Assembly: GCA_013180625.2 (NCBI GenBank)
Contig: SNVD02010047.1
Coordinates: 124,001 to 188,000 of the forward strand
Source: Boswellia sacra
Taxonomy: Eukaryota > Streptophyta > Magnoliopsida > Sapindales > Burseraceae
Reading direction: 5' to 3'
Length of the DNA stretch: 64,000 nt
In this document: piece by piece, positions 24,683 to 37,700 of the stretch
Layout: every line of letters starts with the position of its first letter
Numbering within the stretch: the first letter of the stretch is position 1
Made by a program: the position numbers and the translations under genes
The notes under the pieces: generated by a model
What the model saw: the letters and a program-made list of their open reading frames with translations, nothing else
Told to the model about the DNA's origin: nothing
Databases searched by the model: none

Positions 24683-25561
24683 TTATGAGCTACACCTTTC
24701 GGCTACGACATCCTTCAAATTTGCGGCTTTAGAAACAATCTCTGTATAAAGCACTTCATGGGCTTTTCTTCCCTGAAAATAAAAAATTTATCGTGAGGCA
24801 TCCCCAAGGGAAATCATAAAGTGAACAGTATTAGCTTACATGACGATTGGATAATGGGGCAAATGAGAAAAATGTGCAACAACTCGATGCCTCTTTTAAG
24901 CCGAAAAAGTTTAATTTACATATCTCTTCTTAACTGATGCATTAAACCATTATAGAGAACGGACACTCTTCCTGTTAACCAGATGGTAGCAACAAGCAGC
25001 TGTTTCTTCTGTGAATAGAAAGAATCCCAAGGGACGAGAAGGAAACTGCATAAAAATTTCTCTATGCATATTTTAATTAAGAGCCCATCTTTTGTAGTCA
25101 AAATAAAGGAACAAACACTAGCACGGACTGTGTTGTGAGAACGAGTAAGGCTTCACAGTGATAGCACGTCTGCTTGCCGGTCTTTTGTTGTGTCTCAGGA
25201 AGAGTTGAAAATTCCCATTTGTCACTGCTGTCAAGAAGGCCATCAGGTGCAGAGATGTTCTGTAGCATTCCCTGCCAGGAACCAATTTACCTGACCCAAG
25301 TTGAATGTAATTGATTGGCAAGGAAAAATAACAAATGTTACATCTGCATGCATTAATTTGACTGAAATTATCTAAACATTTTTTTGCATTCCCTTTCAGA
25401 ATCATCCAGCGCAAGAACGCCAACCTTTCATCTGCAAGTTCACACTGAGAACCATCAAATACACTCAAAAACGACTGTTGCATATCCAACAAACATCGAG
25501 ACAGAAACTTGTATAAATTATATTTCCATGAAGTAAACTCCAGTGTCATTATACAAAACAA
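24683..25561 (-). other. Unassigned exon-like segments (3' UTR exons of the SUV3-like gene, or a separate gene remnant)
   Basis: The minus strand shows several coding-like pieces. One, in 25377-25561, contains CELADERLAFLRWMILKGN. A second, around 25101-25290, contains GMLQNISAPDGLLDSSDKW and runs 57 codons to a stop. A third pair consists of a piece ending at donor CAT|GTAAGC (24840) and an exon 24683-24772 after acceptor TTTTCAG, which reads GRKAHEVLYTEIVSKAANLK... and then a stop. The last pair joins in phase. I do not recognise the family, and no single frame joins all the pieces. They lie 150 bp to 1 kb downstream of the SUV3-like stop codon on the same strand, where a candidate donor (CAG|GTAGTT near 25706) could link them as 3' UTR exons. 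Confidence 0.3.
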
Positions 25562-25717
25562 TCATCTCCCGGTAGGTTTAGCATACAAGTATACAAAAAA
25601 AATAAAGTTGGACAACAGAAGGAAAAGAACAAAGATAAGTAGAACACAGGAATAGAGCACATGGCCTCACAACCAAATCTAAACTGGGAAGCTTAGTCCA
25701 ACTACCTGAAAAAAACA

Positions 25718-28700
25718 TTATGCTGTCACCCTATCTGAATGCTTTGGTTGTATTGCTTTTTCTTGCCTTTTCCTGCAAGAAAGGGCAGAATTTGATGGCA
25801 CTCAGGTATGATACAAAACATAAAGCATTTAATTGCATTTAACATAAACCACAGACATCCATTCCAAAATTCTTATGGATGAATGTTGGCACAGTAGAGA
25901 TTGGATCATAGAACTTCCATTACCAAATCTTTTTTTATCTTCTGCTCTCTCTTCTCCCTCTTCCCAATTATTTGGCCTCATCGGGTTGTGGGTTGTGTCA
26001 CTTTCCTTCAACTATCATTTTTAGGTTTCCATTCTACCATTCTTCAGGTTCATACTCCTTTACCCATTTTGGCTCTTCCATCAAGTTTCTCCAGCTTTAC
26101 CAACACCAAATAATTGTACTAAGTTCTCACTCTTCAAATTACATTAACAAATTCCTCTCTAGGTTCACCAAGACCAAAACAACGGTCCTCTGGCCTCAAC
26201 CTATCTACCATCAAACTGAAATAGAAGAGTCAATGCACTAAGAGAACTGGAAGCTTTCACGATTTCATCAAACTAGGCACCAGTTGATATTAACTAATCA
26301 GCGCCACAAAAGTCAAACGGAATACTGAAAATTTACCATAATTAATGCAGTCATACAAATGTTACAGGGCTATTAGCTGTTTTTAAATAAGACTTCATCT
26401 TTAACTTCAAAAATCTACAAAATAGTATTTTTCAAAGAATATGTCTACTTATTTAAGAAGTGTGGCAGGTATTCTATTGAAAATAATTCAAGAAAAGAAA
26501 GTGAACATACATCAACAAGCAACAGTAACAGAATTTAATCCGTAATTGAAGCCAGTCAGGAAACAAAACGCATTCCAAAAAGATTATCAAGAGAAACCAT
26601 AAAAAGTAGAAGTCGAGAAAGAAACCACAAAACAAACAAAATTCAAAGAAACTTACTTCTCATATGACTTGATAAGTGACATTGGTCTCTCATAACCATC
26701 TTTCGTCTGCTGAGACTTTGGTTTTCCAGCTTGCCTTGATTCTGGTTTCCAGCAAGCATTGCTAAGAGACTGACCCAATAAGTTAGCAATGTCTATTGCC
26801 ATTGCCTCAGCCTTCTTTGCATAAGGAAAAATTTCCCTCTTGAATTGGTTGGCCAACCAAAGATACATAGACAAAACTTGATGTTTAGTCTCAAGATCTA
26901 ACAGTTCTGCGTCGTTTCTAGCAGAACCCTTTGGCAAGCCCATTGCAATATTAACAGCAACATTTTGACTGTACAATGAGGCAAATCTCAGAAGATGATA
27001 CATTGCTTTTGGATCTCTAATGTTAACAGGAGCAAAACAAAAGTTGAAACGGTCTTCCAGGGACAGCCCCTGCACCTTTTCCAACATATTAGCCACCTTT
27101 TTCACGTTATCATGTCTGCATAAGAAATAAGATCCATCCAAACGGCAATTTTCACCAAACTTTTCGAGCAGCTGGTAGAATGTAACATTTGGGAGTTGTC
27201 CAGCAAATAGCTCAACCTGCTCAAAGAAAGGAAAGAGACCCACTTTTTTAACTTCATCAAACGGTTGCTTCAAACACTCAATCAGGTAATCCAAGTCATC
27301 TAAATGCAATGTTGTTGTGAGTCCATCTGGATAGATGCTTCCCCTTCTACCAGCTCTCCCAGCAATCTGCTTCACTTGTGATGCTGGAACTGGAACAATC
27401 TTGTCACCATTGTATTTTGAGAGGTTATAGAAAACAACTCTTCTGATATTAAGATTCAAACCCATCCCCACAGCATCACTTGCAACCAACACATCAAATT
27501 CATTACCTTGATCATTGAACAAGTTAGCTTGTTGTCTACGAGTCTCTGGTGGCAAAGCACCATAGATAACACAACAACGGTGGTTAGTGTTCGTCTCAAT
27601 CGCCAATTTCACCTCAAAGATTTCTCTCCTTGAAAACGCAACAACACAGTCCCCAGATCGTATATTGCGAAGATCTCCCAATAGGGTCTTGGCTTCAACA
27701 ACTAATGGTTTGAACCTCTCATAATGCTGCTCATGCAACTCATCCCCAGTTTCAAAACAAATCTTCCGAATAACATTAAGAACACTTGGATCTCCACACA
27801 AATGTATCTCATCAGCCATCAATCCAAGCACTGCCCGTGTCCATGCAAAACCTCTATATGGGTCAGCCATCATCTGGATTTCATCAATAACAGCAACATC
27901 ATACATTTCTTGCGTTGACACCATTTCCACAGTGCAAGCAATATGGTTTGCAAAGGGAACGTGTTTCTTCTCTTGACCTGTAAGAAGACTACAATAAACC
28001 CCATGAGCGTTCACTTTGTCAAAAACTTCCATAGCCAAAAGCCTCAAAGGGCTGCAATAAACACCCTTCTTTGCTTCCATAAATCGCTGCAAAGCATTAT
28101 ATGTCTTACCACTATTTGTTGGACCACAATGATATATAATCTTACGTTTCATTACCCGTGCAAAAGGATACCAACTGTGTGGCTTTGTGAGGTCAGCTGA
28201 CTGTACCATACTGTGAAACCGCTTAATCTCATCAGGAAACTCTTCTAAACAGAATTCAACGAATATAGGGAAAAGAAACTTCACAGTATCATTAGACGGA
28301 CCAAGCCACAACAAATACTTGGCAACATCGTCAGGGCATTTCTTGAAGAAAAAGCTTCGAAACTTACTAGCAGCAGTAGGAAAAAATGACTTGCCTATGT
28401 ATATTGCAAGAGCCTGATCAGCTGCCCATCCTGAATTTGAAAAGAAACGGAAAACTTCCCGCATAACCTCCCAATCGGACCGTTTTTGTTTGGCACCCTT
28501 TTCAGCATTCCTTAGCTCCTTATACAATTCCACAGGATCACGCATTGATAACTGCTGAAATATAACAGCTTCATTGCTATGCACATCATCCTTATGACTT
28601 TCAGATTCAATCATTGCATCACAAGTATCATTCCCCTCAAAATCTTCAACACCATCAGCAATTTTCCCAATTTCATCATCATTGACACTGTCCCCATAAC

Positions 28701-29052
28701 TCAAACTACTCATTTCCTCCACGCCCACCATTTTTGATTCACAGGCACTTCCATCACCAACCAAATTGAACTTTCCACCCGATGTTGAAAACGGTCTTGC
28801 ATCAGCCAGGCTAAACTCCATGAACTTAACATCCTTCGAATGCAAGTGAAAATGAACAAATTCTATCAAACTTGAGGTGAATTCACGTTTGGGCAGATCA
28901 AAAGTGGGACCAAATTGGTGCTTCTTCAATACCCCGATGTCAACTCTCCTAACAGAATGAAAACACCGGGTCGAGAACAAAATCCTAGACCTAGAAACAC
29001 TGTTTTTTGGTGCACAAATTCGAAACAGAGCAGCTGCTTGGCCTCTTGCCAT
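25718..29052 (-). CDS. SUV3L: SUV3-like organellar ATP-dependent RNA helicase (DExH18 type)
   Basis: Two coding exons, 26657-29052 and 25718-25772, give 816 residues. Motif I GPTNSGKT is near residue 310, motif II DEIQ near 390, a SF2 block with [15 protein letters not shown] near 530 and motif [13 protein letters not shown] near 560. The SUV3 C-terminal domain follows. The N-terminus ([15 protein letters not shown], Arg/Ser-rich, then CFHSVRR) looks like a mitochondrial presequence. SUV3 unwinds RNA with 3'-5' polarity and supports RNA decay in mitochondria. The large exon could stop at AAG TAA, but those bases form a perfect donor (GAA|GTAAGT); the downstream exon after TTGCAG adds [17 protein letters not shown] in phase. 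Both forms may exist. It resembles the longer plant SUV3 paralogue (about 780-800 residues) and not the shorter one. Confidence 0.9.
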
Positions 29053-29131
29053 TTAACACTTTATCCACATCAAACAAAAGAATCCCAACAAATATTTCTT
29101 CTTTTTGTCTGACTCAAAGCAGTTAATATCT

Positions 29132-29282
29132 CTGCATTGTTTACATATATAAAAATGTAAAATATAAAAATATAAAAATAATACTTTTGACAAGTAAAGA
29201 ATGAGAATCAAAATTTAAAAAAAAAAAAAAAGCGAGAATTTCGAGCAATAAAAACACAAACTTGAAATTCCGTGGAACTTAC
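29132..29282 (-). other. Candidate 5' UTR intron of the SUV3-like gene
   Basis: On the minus strand, donor CAA|GTAAGT (exon ends at 29283) and acceptor AATGCAG (29134-29132) bound a 151-bp AT-rich, intron-like segment that ends 79 bp before the ATG. Confidence 0.45.
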
Positions 29283-29349
29283 TTGAATGTTAAAAGAGAG
29301 AGATTGAGAGGAAAAGGAGGGAAAGTTGTGGTCAAGGCTAACCCGCCTA

Positions 29350-29361
29350 AAACCCTAAACC
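29350..29361. promoter_or_regulatory. Telo-box-like motif upstream of the SUV3-like gene
   Basis: AAACCCTAAACC lies 300 bp upstream of the ATG. Telo-boxes (AAACCCTA) are known from promoters of plant genes for translation and organelle biogenesis. Confidence 0.5.
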
Positions 29362-29716
29362 TTCAACAGAAGGGATGAATTGAATCGAAACTGCAACTCG
29401 GGTTCGGGTAGGTTTGAATCGGGTGGTTTTTGGATCGTTCAAGGCTTGGAGTCGGTGTGGGAGGTGGACTGGGCCAGCCAATGGACAATCCTACTGGGTT
29501 GGTGCTAATTGTTATTTTTTTATTAGTTTTTGGAAAATTAAAAAGAATCTAAGAATTTTGTGAAAAATATTAAGATTGATTAGTTAACATATCAGATCAA
29601 TTTTATAATAATGTCACCATTTAATATAAAATAATTATAATTCATATTTTCTATAAATCAATCAAATGATGGATAAATGGAATTGCTAAAAAATAAAGGG
29701 TATATACGGTTGATAT

Positions 29717-30252
29717 TAGATGTGACAATTTTTATACAACCCGCTCACACGAAATTTTAACAGTTACCGTTGACACAATTATTAATTAGGTCATGTTAAT
29801 ATTAAGATATTTGACACAATTAATATATGTGTTGGATCCGTGTTTAGGATATTCAACATGTCAACCTATTCAAAAACACGAATAGATAAGCATATGATGT
29901 TGAGTACAAATAATTATGACACAAATTAACCTTTTTAATAACAAATTCAAATCATTTTAATTTTTTTATATTAATAATTTTTATATTAGTGGATAATTTT
30001 ATTTAATAAAATATATTGAATATGAATATAGTTGGTTAAACACGTGTTAAATGATTAAGTATTTGAGTTAATGTAACTATGTTACAATACATTTAGTAAA
30101 CGGGTCACACGTTTATTAAACGGGTAATTTTCGTGTTTCAAATTTTGACACAAATAATTAAATGGGTCATATATGTGTTAACCAAAATTATACTAGTTTA
30201 TATCCTAACATGATACAAAAACACGTCACGTAATTACTAATTGCTACTTCTG
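29717..30252. mobile_element. hAT-type MITE with 8-bp target duplication
   Basis: The left end TAGATGTGACAATTT is an imperfect inverse of the right end TAATTGCTACTTCTG (10 of 15 positions). Flanking octamers GTTGATAT and CTTGATAC agree at 6 of 8. The interior is AT-rich, with recurrent acacgtgt-like and gggtcat motifs. It lies between the SUV3-like and DEG8 genes. Confidence 0.6.
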
Positions 30253-30807
30253 CTTGATACAAAGGGATAATTGAAGTATTAATATGCCATTACGAGGTAT
30301 TCTCTAATTTGAATTTTTAATTTCTTTTCGATTGGTGCATAAAGTTTTTTTTTTAAATCATGTTTTTCAATTGGCGTATAATATATGTTAATCACAATGT
30401 AAAGTGACGAAAATGAATAAGATGATAGTTAGATTTTAATTTAGAATTTTACATCTCCCATTGAAAAAAATCACTTGACCATTAACCATATATGTGGAGA
30501 CCTTCCTTTCATTAGTATGACACTTTTCGTAAACCAACAACAAAACCCTGCAAAAGACACTGATTTGCAGTCTTACTACAATTTCGTACTCACAACTCAT
30601 ATCATCCCGGATGGGGTTAATAAAACTCGTCTATGAAGATGACATATCAGGAATCAATAAAAATTCCCAAAATCAACATTTTACATGCGCAATCATGCCT
30701 CATTTAACATCAACTTTAGGCATAATTCTTTTCTTCTCATACAATAGGGTAAACTGTACTAAAAATGTACAGAATGTAAAGTGAAAAAGAGATTCTGGCA
30801 GACCACA

Positions 30808-33800
30808 TCATGAAGTCTTTTCCTCTAGAATTATGGGCAGTTCCAAGTTCTCATTGCCTCTTTGGATCCTTAACATCACTTTATCCCCCACATTATAGTC
30901 ATCCAATGCTTTGTCCAACTCTGCTTTGCTTTTAACCTGATAAAAATTAAGCATTTCAATCAATGATAAGTGGACCAAACTATCTTAATGGTGCAGTTTA
31001 ACTTACTTCTATATGTCTACATAAACAGCAACCCTATAATGTTGGCCAATTCATAATTCAGTTCACTAAGCCTCCAAAGTTCCAATGAGATAACTAGACT
31101 TGCTTTACAGGTTACAACATAAACAATGAGAAATTTTTTTGCTAGTATCTGGTAATAGCATTCTTTATTGGTGCAGTACTACATACAGAATGGAACAGAA
31201 GAGCAAATTTTTCAATCTGAAACTAGGCAATTAAATAATTTGTTAAACTGAAAGGGGAATAGATTAAGCATTGATCAACTCACAGGTTTGTTTTCAACTG
31301 CCACAATGATATCCCCAAGTACAATATTACCAGCAAAGCCCCTTGTGGTGGGGATCAGTCCAGCTTTAGCTGCAACACTATTTCCAGGTACCTACAGAAA
31401 CACAAAGTGAATATAGGGAAAACTAGATATTCTACAAGCATCAACCCGAAGACATGTTAAATTATGAGACATTAATGATCGGAGAATAAAAGGGTCATTC
31501 CTAACTCCAGTATATACCTGTAAAACAAGAGCCCCATTGCGAACATTAAGTTGATTTGCAACCAGGTCAGGAGCAATATCCACATTCAAGCCGGCTTGAA
31601 CAACCTAAAACGGATGAACTATGAGACTAAAGGAAAAACATAGCTCTAGTTGCTTTTAGAGTTATTGCTTATTGTTGATATTTTAGTCTCAAATGCCAAA
31701 GTTGTAGGCAACAAACATGCTAGAAAGTTGTGACACTGAAAATTTATTAGAAAAATATAACAAAATGTATGGTAAAAGGAGGTATCATTTCTTGATTAAA
31801 ACAAGTCTCTGACCTTCATACACAAATGACAAGAGAACTTACTTTGCCATATTGAATCAATTGAGGTACAATCTTTAGCACAGTTGATGATGGGATAGCA
31901 AAACCTACACCTGCCGATGTTCCTGCCATAACAAGAACAAAAATAGGATTTTAAGTATACAAGTAAACATTAATTCTGAATACAGATTTTCCTGTAAAGA
32001 CAGAATCCTTGAAAGATGATGAAGTTGCAGTTTGAATTGATTACCAGTTTGAGTGAATATTGCTGTATTAATCCCAATTAAATGTCCTTTAGAATCCAAT
32101 AAAGGCCCTCCACTGCAAACATTACAAAGCAGTTCAGATTTTTCAGGAATAAGGAGAAGTGGGGCAGGAAGAAAGCTCCTTGATGAGGAGAGGCGTAGGG
32201 AGGAAATGAGAGCTTTATCCAAGAATTTTCATTTACAAGGAATCCTTGACTAACCTATTCCCAGGATTGATTGCTGCATCTGTTTGAATTCCACCACCAA
32301 TTGTGACTCCAGTTTGACTGAAAATATCCCTATTCAGTCCACTGATAACCCCAACTGTGAGGGTGTGATCAAAGCCAAATGGATTCCCAATCGCTAGACA
32401 TTGCTGCCCCACTTTAAGAGAAGATGATTGTCCCACATTAATAGGCCGCAACAGATCTTCAGAGGCTTCTACCTAGCATGGCATAGACACCAAACCCTCT
32501 TTACAAGTACCCCAATGACAACAGCTATGCAACAATCCACCTTCAGAATTATAATGCATCTACCAAGCTGCATTATATTATTTTAATAAAAAAATGATGA
32601 AGCATACCTTCAAGACAGCAAGATCTTTAGCACGGTTAGCACCAACCAACTTACCCTCAAAATTCTTTTGCACCCTTTATAAAACTATTCAAAATGAGAA
32701 AGTGGCAGAGCAGCTAAAGCTTTAAAGCCACATAATGTAGTTAAATTACCAGCATGATTTAAGGGTACTGCAAATCTCACCCTTCTGAAGCTAGGATATT
32801 AACTCGTGCAACAACTTGGCCCTGGCTTGGATTTCTTGAAAGAGCATTACCTATAACTAAATAGGAGTTGGAATTTCAGAGTCCATCCGGTAATAATAAA
32901 AAAACTAGCATTCAAACAGATTTTACAATAAAAATGAATGACATCCCAATTTTATTCCATAAGAACATATCACATTTAAAAGCCATCCGTTTAAGGATTA
33001 AGCTCAAAATTGTGCTGCAGATACTCATCTTAGGTGTTGAGACTCGTAATGAACTACACACTATATCATCTTCTAATTCTTTAAAACCCTTAGTTAGCCC
33101 TTACCATGATAATTTGTGACAATGTGTCCCTTTCCATCCCACACTACTCCAGAACCATTTCCTTCAGGAATCTGCCAATGAATATGCCATAAGCATGAGA
33201 AGATTCCTAACCTAATAAAATTGGATATGCTTAACTAGTCATAATGTGAGTAAAGAAAAAGAAAAAAAGGCACACGAAGTTGGTAAATCTTGACTGCTAA
33301 AATACCTCAACCACACCGGTTACTTTGAGTTGGGGGCGCAATGTTGAGTCAAAAATGTTGACAACAGCGTATGTATTCTTCTCAAATAGTTGAACAATTC
33401 TTTCCTGCAAATGTAGGGATTGGTAAAAAGGTATTTGAAACTTACGGAAGAACCACTCAATTTCAAAATTAGGAACACAGATAAAGTTGGTAACAAACCT
33501 CTGTAGGGAAAAGTGGCCCGGATGGAAAAACAGGAGGAGTTACTTCTTCAACTGTCACGGATGGATCGCCCAAAGCCTGAGCTGTATAATGAAATTTCAA
33601 TATTTTTATCACATGATCTAAGCGATTCCCGAATAGGAATTTTCCTAATCAAATTCTAAATGGACAAGGTAATATGTCAGTGAAATTATCTGCAAGCAAA
33701 ATTCTTAGCAGACATAATTAACGTTATATATAATCAGATAAGTACTGTGCGGACCTGATAAGTACCTTGAAGGATGATAACACAAATACATGCAAAAACT

Positions 33801-34200
33801 TGTAAGCAACATCCGCCGTGAAGTTACACTTGTAAGTTCCTCAATACAGTTTCTAGCATCTCTAAAAATCATTAAAACAACAACAATCAACACAACACGC
33901 CTGAAACAAAATCAAAACCAGAACTAGAAATATGTAAAACAATTCACCTTGGCTATTGTTTTGGAAACATTAGAGAGAACAAACACAGAAGCAGAAGATG
34001 AAACAAGGTAGAAGGAATGGAAATGTAATGCAAAGAAAGGAGAAAGGGAACCTGTCAGCAGAGATGAGCTGAGATGACAAAACGATGTGCTTGGATTCAT
34101 CATTGAAACAGAGCGGGCGGCTCAAGAAGAAACGTTTTTGGAAGCCAGTGATTCCCAGTAGTTGCAGAGACGACCAGGGAGTGCATGCTGAAAGTTTCAT
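30808..34200 (-). CDS. DEG8: DEG8, chloroplast (thylakoid lumen) Deg/HtrA serine protease
   Basis: Thirteen exons on the minus strand: 34052-34200, 33755-33861, 33499-33581, 33306-33404, 33105-33171, 32781-32856, 32608-32674, 32255-32472, 32045-32112, 31843-31922, 31518-31604, 31284-31391 and 30808-30936. They encode 445 residues, close to Arabidopsis DEG8. A transit peptide leads to SRRMLLTSF, a twin-arginine motif for Tat import to the lumen, and an AQALGD processing region. The trypsin-like domain has the triad H168 (NYH), D211 (AKDLAVLK) and S289 (PGNSGGP). One PDZ domain follows ([15 protein letters not shown]). DEG8 acts with DEG5 to cut photodamaged D1 protein. The catalytic Ser codon is split by an intron (AG|T). 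An earlier exon-2 acceptor (exon to 33900) stays in frame but inserts an odd hydrophobic VVLIVVVLM stretch, so the acceptor at 33861 is preferred. Confidence 0.94.
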
Positions 34201-34494
34201 TTCTTTTCTTTATGCATTAAACTCTGAAGACGACAAATTATAGAAAATGAAGAATTTTAGGATAAGTAGAAGTGGCAAAGGCAAGCAAAGCAGATAAGGC
34301 TTTGCATTGGGAACACTGGTACTTGTTCATGTGACAGTGATAGTTGTACCTCATGAAGTTACTAAAATAACCTCATACCAATTAACGTCAAATGACATGA
34401 ATAAAATCTGCACCTTAACTTGAATTTTCTGTTATTTCTTGAAAGGAAGAGTTAAGAAAGAGTTGATAGAATTTTTATTTTCTTATTTTTATCA

Positions 34495-34630
34495 ATTTCA
34501 TGATTGTAAATGGTTTATGGCTTAGTAGATATTGTCTTTAATTTCATGATTGTAAATGGCTCATGGCTTAGTAGAAATTGTCTATTTTGGCACGCCAGAG
34601 TCTCAAACCTAGTAGATATTGTCTATTTTA
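34495..34630. repeat. Local tandem duplication upstream of DEG8
   Basis: The unit atttcatgattgtaaatgg...cttagtagatattgtct occurs at 34495-34538 and 34541-34583. A third, partial copy of its end (agtagatattgtctatttta) lies at 34611-34630. Confidence 0.8.
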
Positions 34631-35295
34631 GAACTACGTGATCTCACAGTTATGTTTTTGGACTTTAGGTCTAAAATGTATCTATCAAGTGAAGGGTTAT
34701 TACCTCATTTAAATCTCACCGCTCGGAAGTACAGGAGCAATATAGGATCCTCAGAACATTCACTTTATTTTCCAAGATTGTTTTTTTTTGTAAATTTCAT
34801 TTCAGATAAATTTCTAGATTTCCCCTACATAAGAGTATGGCCCTCAGCATGATTAAGTTCTGCCTGAACAGTGAGAGCTGAAACAGATTATTAATTAGTT
34901 GCATTTCCTATACTGTCTGCAATATTAATTTTCTGAACCATAAAGATAGAGAGTTAAGATTTTACCTTTTCTTTTTTCTTTTAGAAACTGTTCATTATAG
35001 TTTCACCCTTAATGCATCTTTAGTTGTAACACTTAACGGATGTGTCCTCTAATTACTAATATGAGAGAATGACCATCTAATATATAAATTTAAAGCATCT
35101 CGGCCCGGTTTCTTAGCACCTTTAATTCGGTTCTTTTACAGCCTTGGTTAAGTTTGTAACGAAGTCAATGACCATAAATAAGAAAACTTATACTAATAAA
35201 GTAGTAACCAACTCTAGCCTCTAGCTAAGTTGTTTAATAAACATGTATATAACTATGTGAACCATGAACCACAAAATATTGAAAGTAAAGTTATA

Positions 35296-36815
35296 ATGGG
35301 GCTCCTCCATGTCAACCAGTCTTCTGCTGCTTACAAAATTTTGTTGCCAGTTTTTGCTTTCTTTTCATTTTTTTGTATTATCAGTACCACAGAGGCAGGT
35401 AGAAAGTTGAATGAAAATGGAACATTCCCTGGACTTATAGCATTTGGAGATTCAATCCTTGATACAGGTAACAACAATAATCTCCCTACGCTTACAAGGT
35501 GTAATTTCCCTCCATATGGAAAGGATTTTATTAATGGACAACCTACTGGAAGATTTGGCAATGGGAAAGTCCTTACAGACTTGATAGGTACATAGCATAT
35601 TATTGCATTCATAACATTACCAATTCTAACATTTCTTTTCAGAATTACGATCCTCTCCTAATTTAAACTCTTCCAAGCTTCTAAAGATGTTTTAAATTTA
35701 CATGGATTTTAATTAGAGCTTTTTTTGTACATTTCAGCTGAAGGTTTAGGGATCAAGGAGGTTGTGCCAGCATATCTCGACCCTAATCTGCAAAGTGAAG
35801 ATCTTTCCACTGGCGTATGCTTTGCCTCAGGAGGTTCAGGATTGGACCCTACAACAGCTGGTTTACAGGTTCTTATAATTAAACTTCCAACTTATTGATA
35901 TACTTATCTACAAATGACACCTGAATTGTAACTCCATTAATAAATTATTTTGATGTTACCGAAATCAGTCAGTTATAACAATATCGGATCAAATAAATCA
36001 CTTCAAAGAGTACTTAGGAAAGCTGAAAGAGCTAGTCGGAGAAGCAAGCGCAAACACCATCATATCAAATAGCCTTTTCCTCATGTCATCAGGGAATAAT
36101 GACATCGCAATCACCTATTTCAGCACCCACTCGACGCCTGTATCTGATCCTTCTGCCTACACTTCTCTTCTAGTTAGCTTGACTTCCACTTCCATTAAGG
36201 TATACTCTTAACTTTCTTTTACAAAAATTGTTATCTTCTTTGCTTGTACTTTTAATTAACTTGTATAAAATGGCAAATCAATTGAAGGACTTATATAGAC
36301 TTGGAGTACGAAAGATAGCAGTTTTTGGTACATTACCACTAGGTTGCTTGCCATCAGCAAGAACAATGGCAGGAGGGATGTTGAGAGTGTGTTCAGATAT
36401 TGTTAACCAAGTGGCAGAATCTTTCAATTCCAAGCTTTCGTCCGAGATAAACAATCTCAAATCCACCCTGCCCCAGGCTCAGATGGTCTACATTGATGTC
36501 TACAGCCCTTTGCTTGATCTCATTCAAAATCCTGGAAAATCAGGTAAATCACGTATGGAAAGCAGTTTGAGTAGATTAGTATTCTAATAAACTATGTGAG
36601 AAATAAAATCTTATTTTCATTTGATAATTTCAGGCTTTCAAGTCGCGGATCAGGCATGTTGTGGCACGGGACCATCGCTATTTTGTACTCCATTTATGCC
36701 CGCATGTCCCAATTCCTCTCAGTTTGTGTTCTGGGACTCGGCGCATCCCTCAGAAAGTGCATACAGAATTATGGCCCCTCAAATCCTTCAGAATTTGAAA
36801 AGCAACTTCTCTTAA
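35296..36815 (+). CDS. GDSL esterase/lipase (SGNH hydrolase), secreted
   Basis: Five exons: 35296-35587, 35738-35868, 35969-36199, 36288-36543 and 36634-36815, giving 363 residues, the usual length. A signal peptide is visible (hydrophobic ILLPVFAFFSFFCII before STTEAG). Block I reads FGDSILDTGNNN with the nucleophile Ser, block II ASGGSG with the oxyanion Gly, block III GNND with Asn, and block V DSAHPSE with the Asp and His of the catalytic set. Cysteines near the C-terminus (CCGTG, FCTP, CPN) fit the EXL-like plant subgroup. Such enzymes hydrolyse cutin or other esters in the apoplast; the substrate cannot be read from sequence. The ATG at 35296 is chosen because it starts the signal peptide; an in-frame extension to 35230 is unlikely to be used. 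Exon 4 begins at DLYRLGVRKI after acceptor TTGAAG. Confidence 0.92.
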
Positions 36816-37700
36816 TTGATTTAAGACCCCCAGATTCATATATGTATAGATTTAATTTCTCTTTATAACTAAAATTCAGTTATGTTGTAAGGCGTTGCTC
36901 CATCTTATATTGTTAGCGAATAAGGTCAGATACTAGTTTAAAAGATTTGAGTTACTGTGTAAACATTTTGGGTTTCGGAGGGTTGGGTTGCTATACTACG
37001 TTAGGAACCCAGCTAGCTGTTACATTAATCGACATTAATTATTAATTCACCTATTAATTTCCATTTGATTACTAGCTTTCCACTTTATGTTTTGCTGCGT
37101 GTTATTTATTTTCATTTAAGTGATAATTAATATAAATGCAAATGCATAAGATGAATATTAGTCTATCCACTTTCGGTTTGAGTATTAATTAATGTCTAAG
37201 ATTCTTGTGAGTGATTTAAGCACAAAATTCTTAGTCAATACCAGCTTATATCGTGAAAGAGTGCATTGATTTACATTTAACAAACACATACCCCACCCAA
37301 AAAGCCAATTGCCAAGTGAGTCATAGTCATATATTGGCATGACCATCAATCTTGTAGTATTCTTCTATGAACTTTAATATTCTTGTGTATAATTAAAAGG
37401 TAAGGTTAATCATTTGTGTATAGAGAAAATTATGTACATCCAACCAATTGTGGGATGTCACATCAATGAGCGCGTAATACAAGTATTCCATAATTGATCA
37501 GGTGTTTATAAAAAAAGTAATATGCAAGTTTTTTTTTAATTGTGTATATAACACAATCTTTAAGCTTATCATATTTTATCTTTAAATCAATATTATTATA
37601 TAGATAAAAAAAGGGAAATAATCAAACATTACAAAATTAAAACTTTTCCCTTGATTAAAAAGGTCACGAAAAGGCTATACACATGCATGTATTGTAAGTA

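Noticed and set aside
24534..24749. 71-codon plus-strand ORF with hydrophobic stretch
   Set aside because: It lies opposite the minus-strand terminal exon with proper splice signals. The hydrophobicity comes from AT-rich codons.
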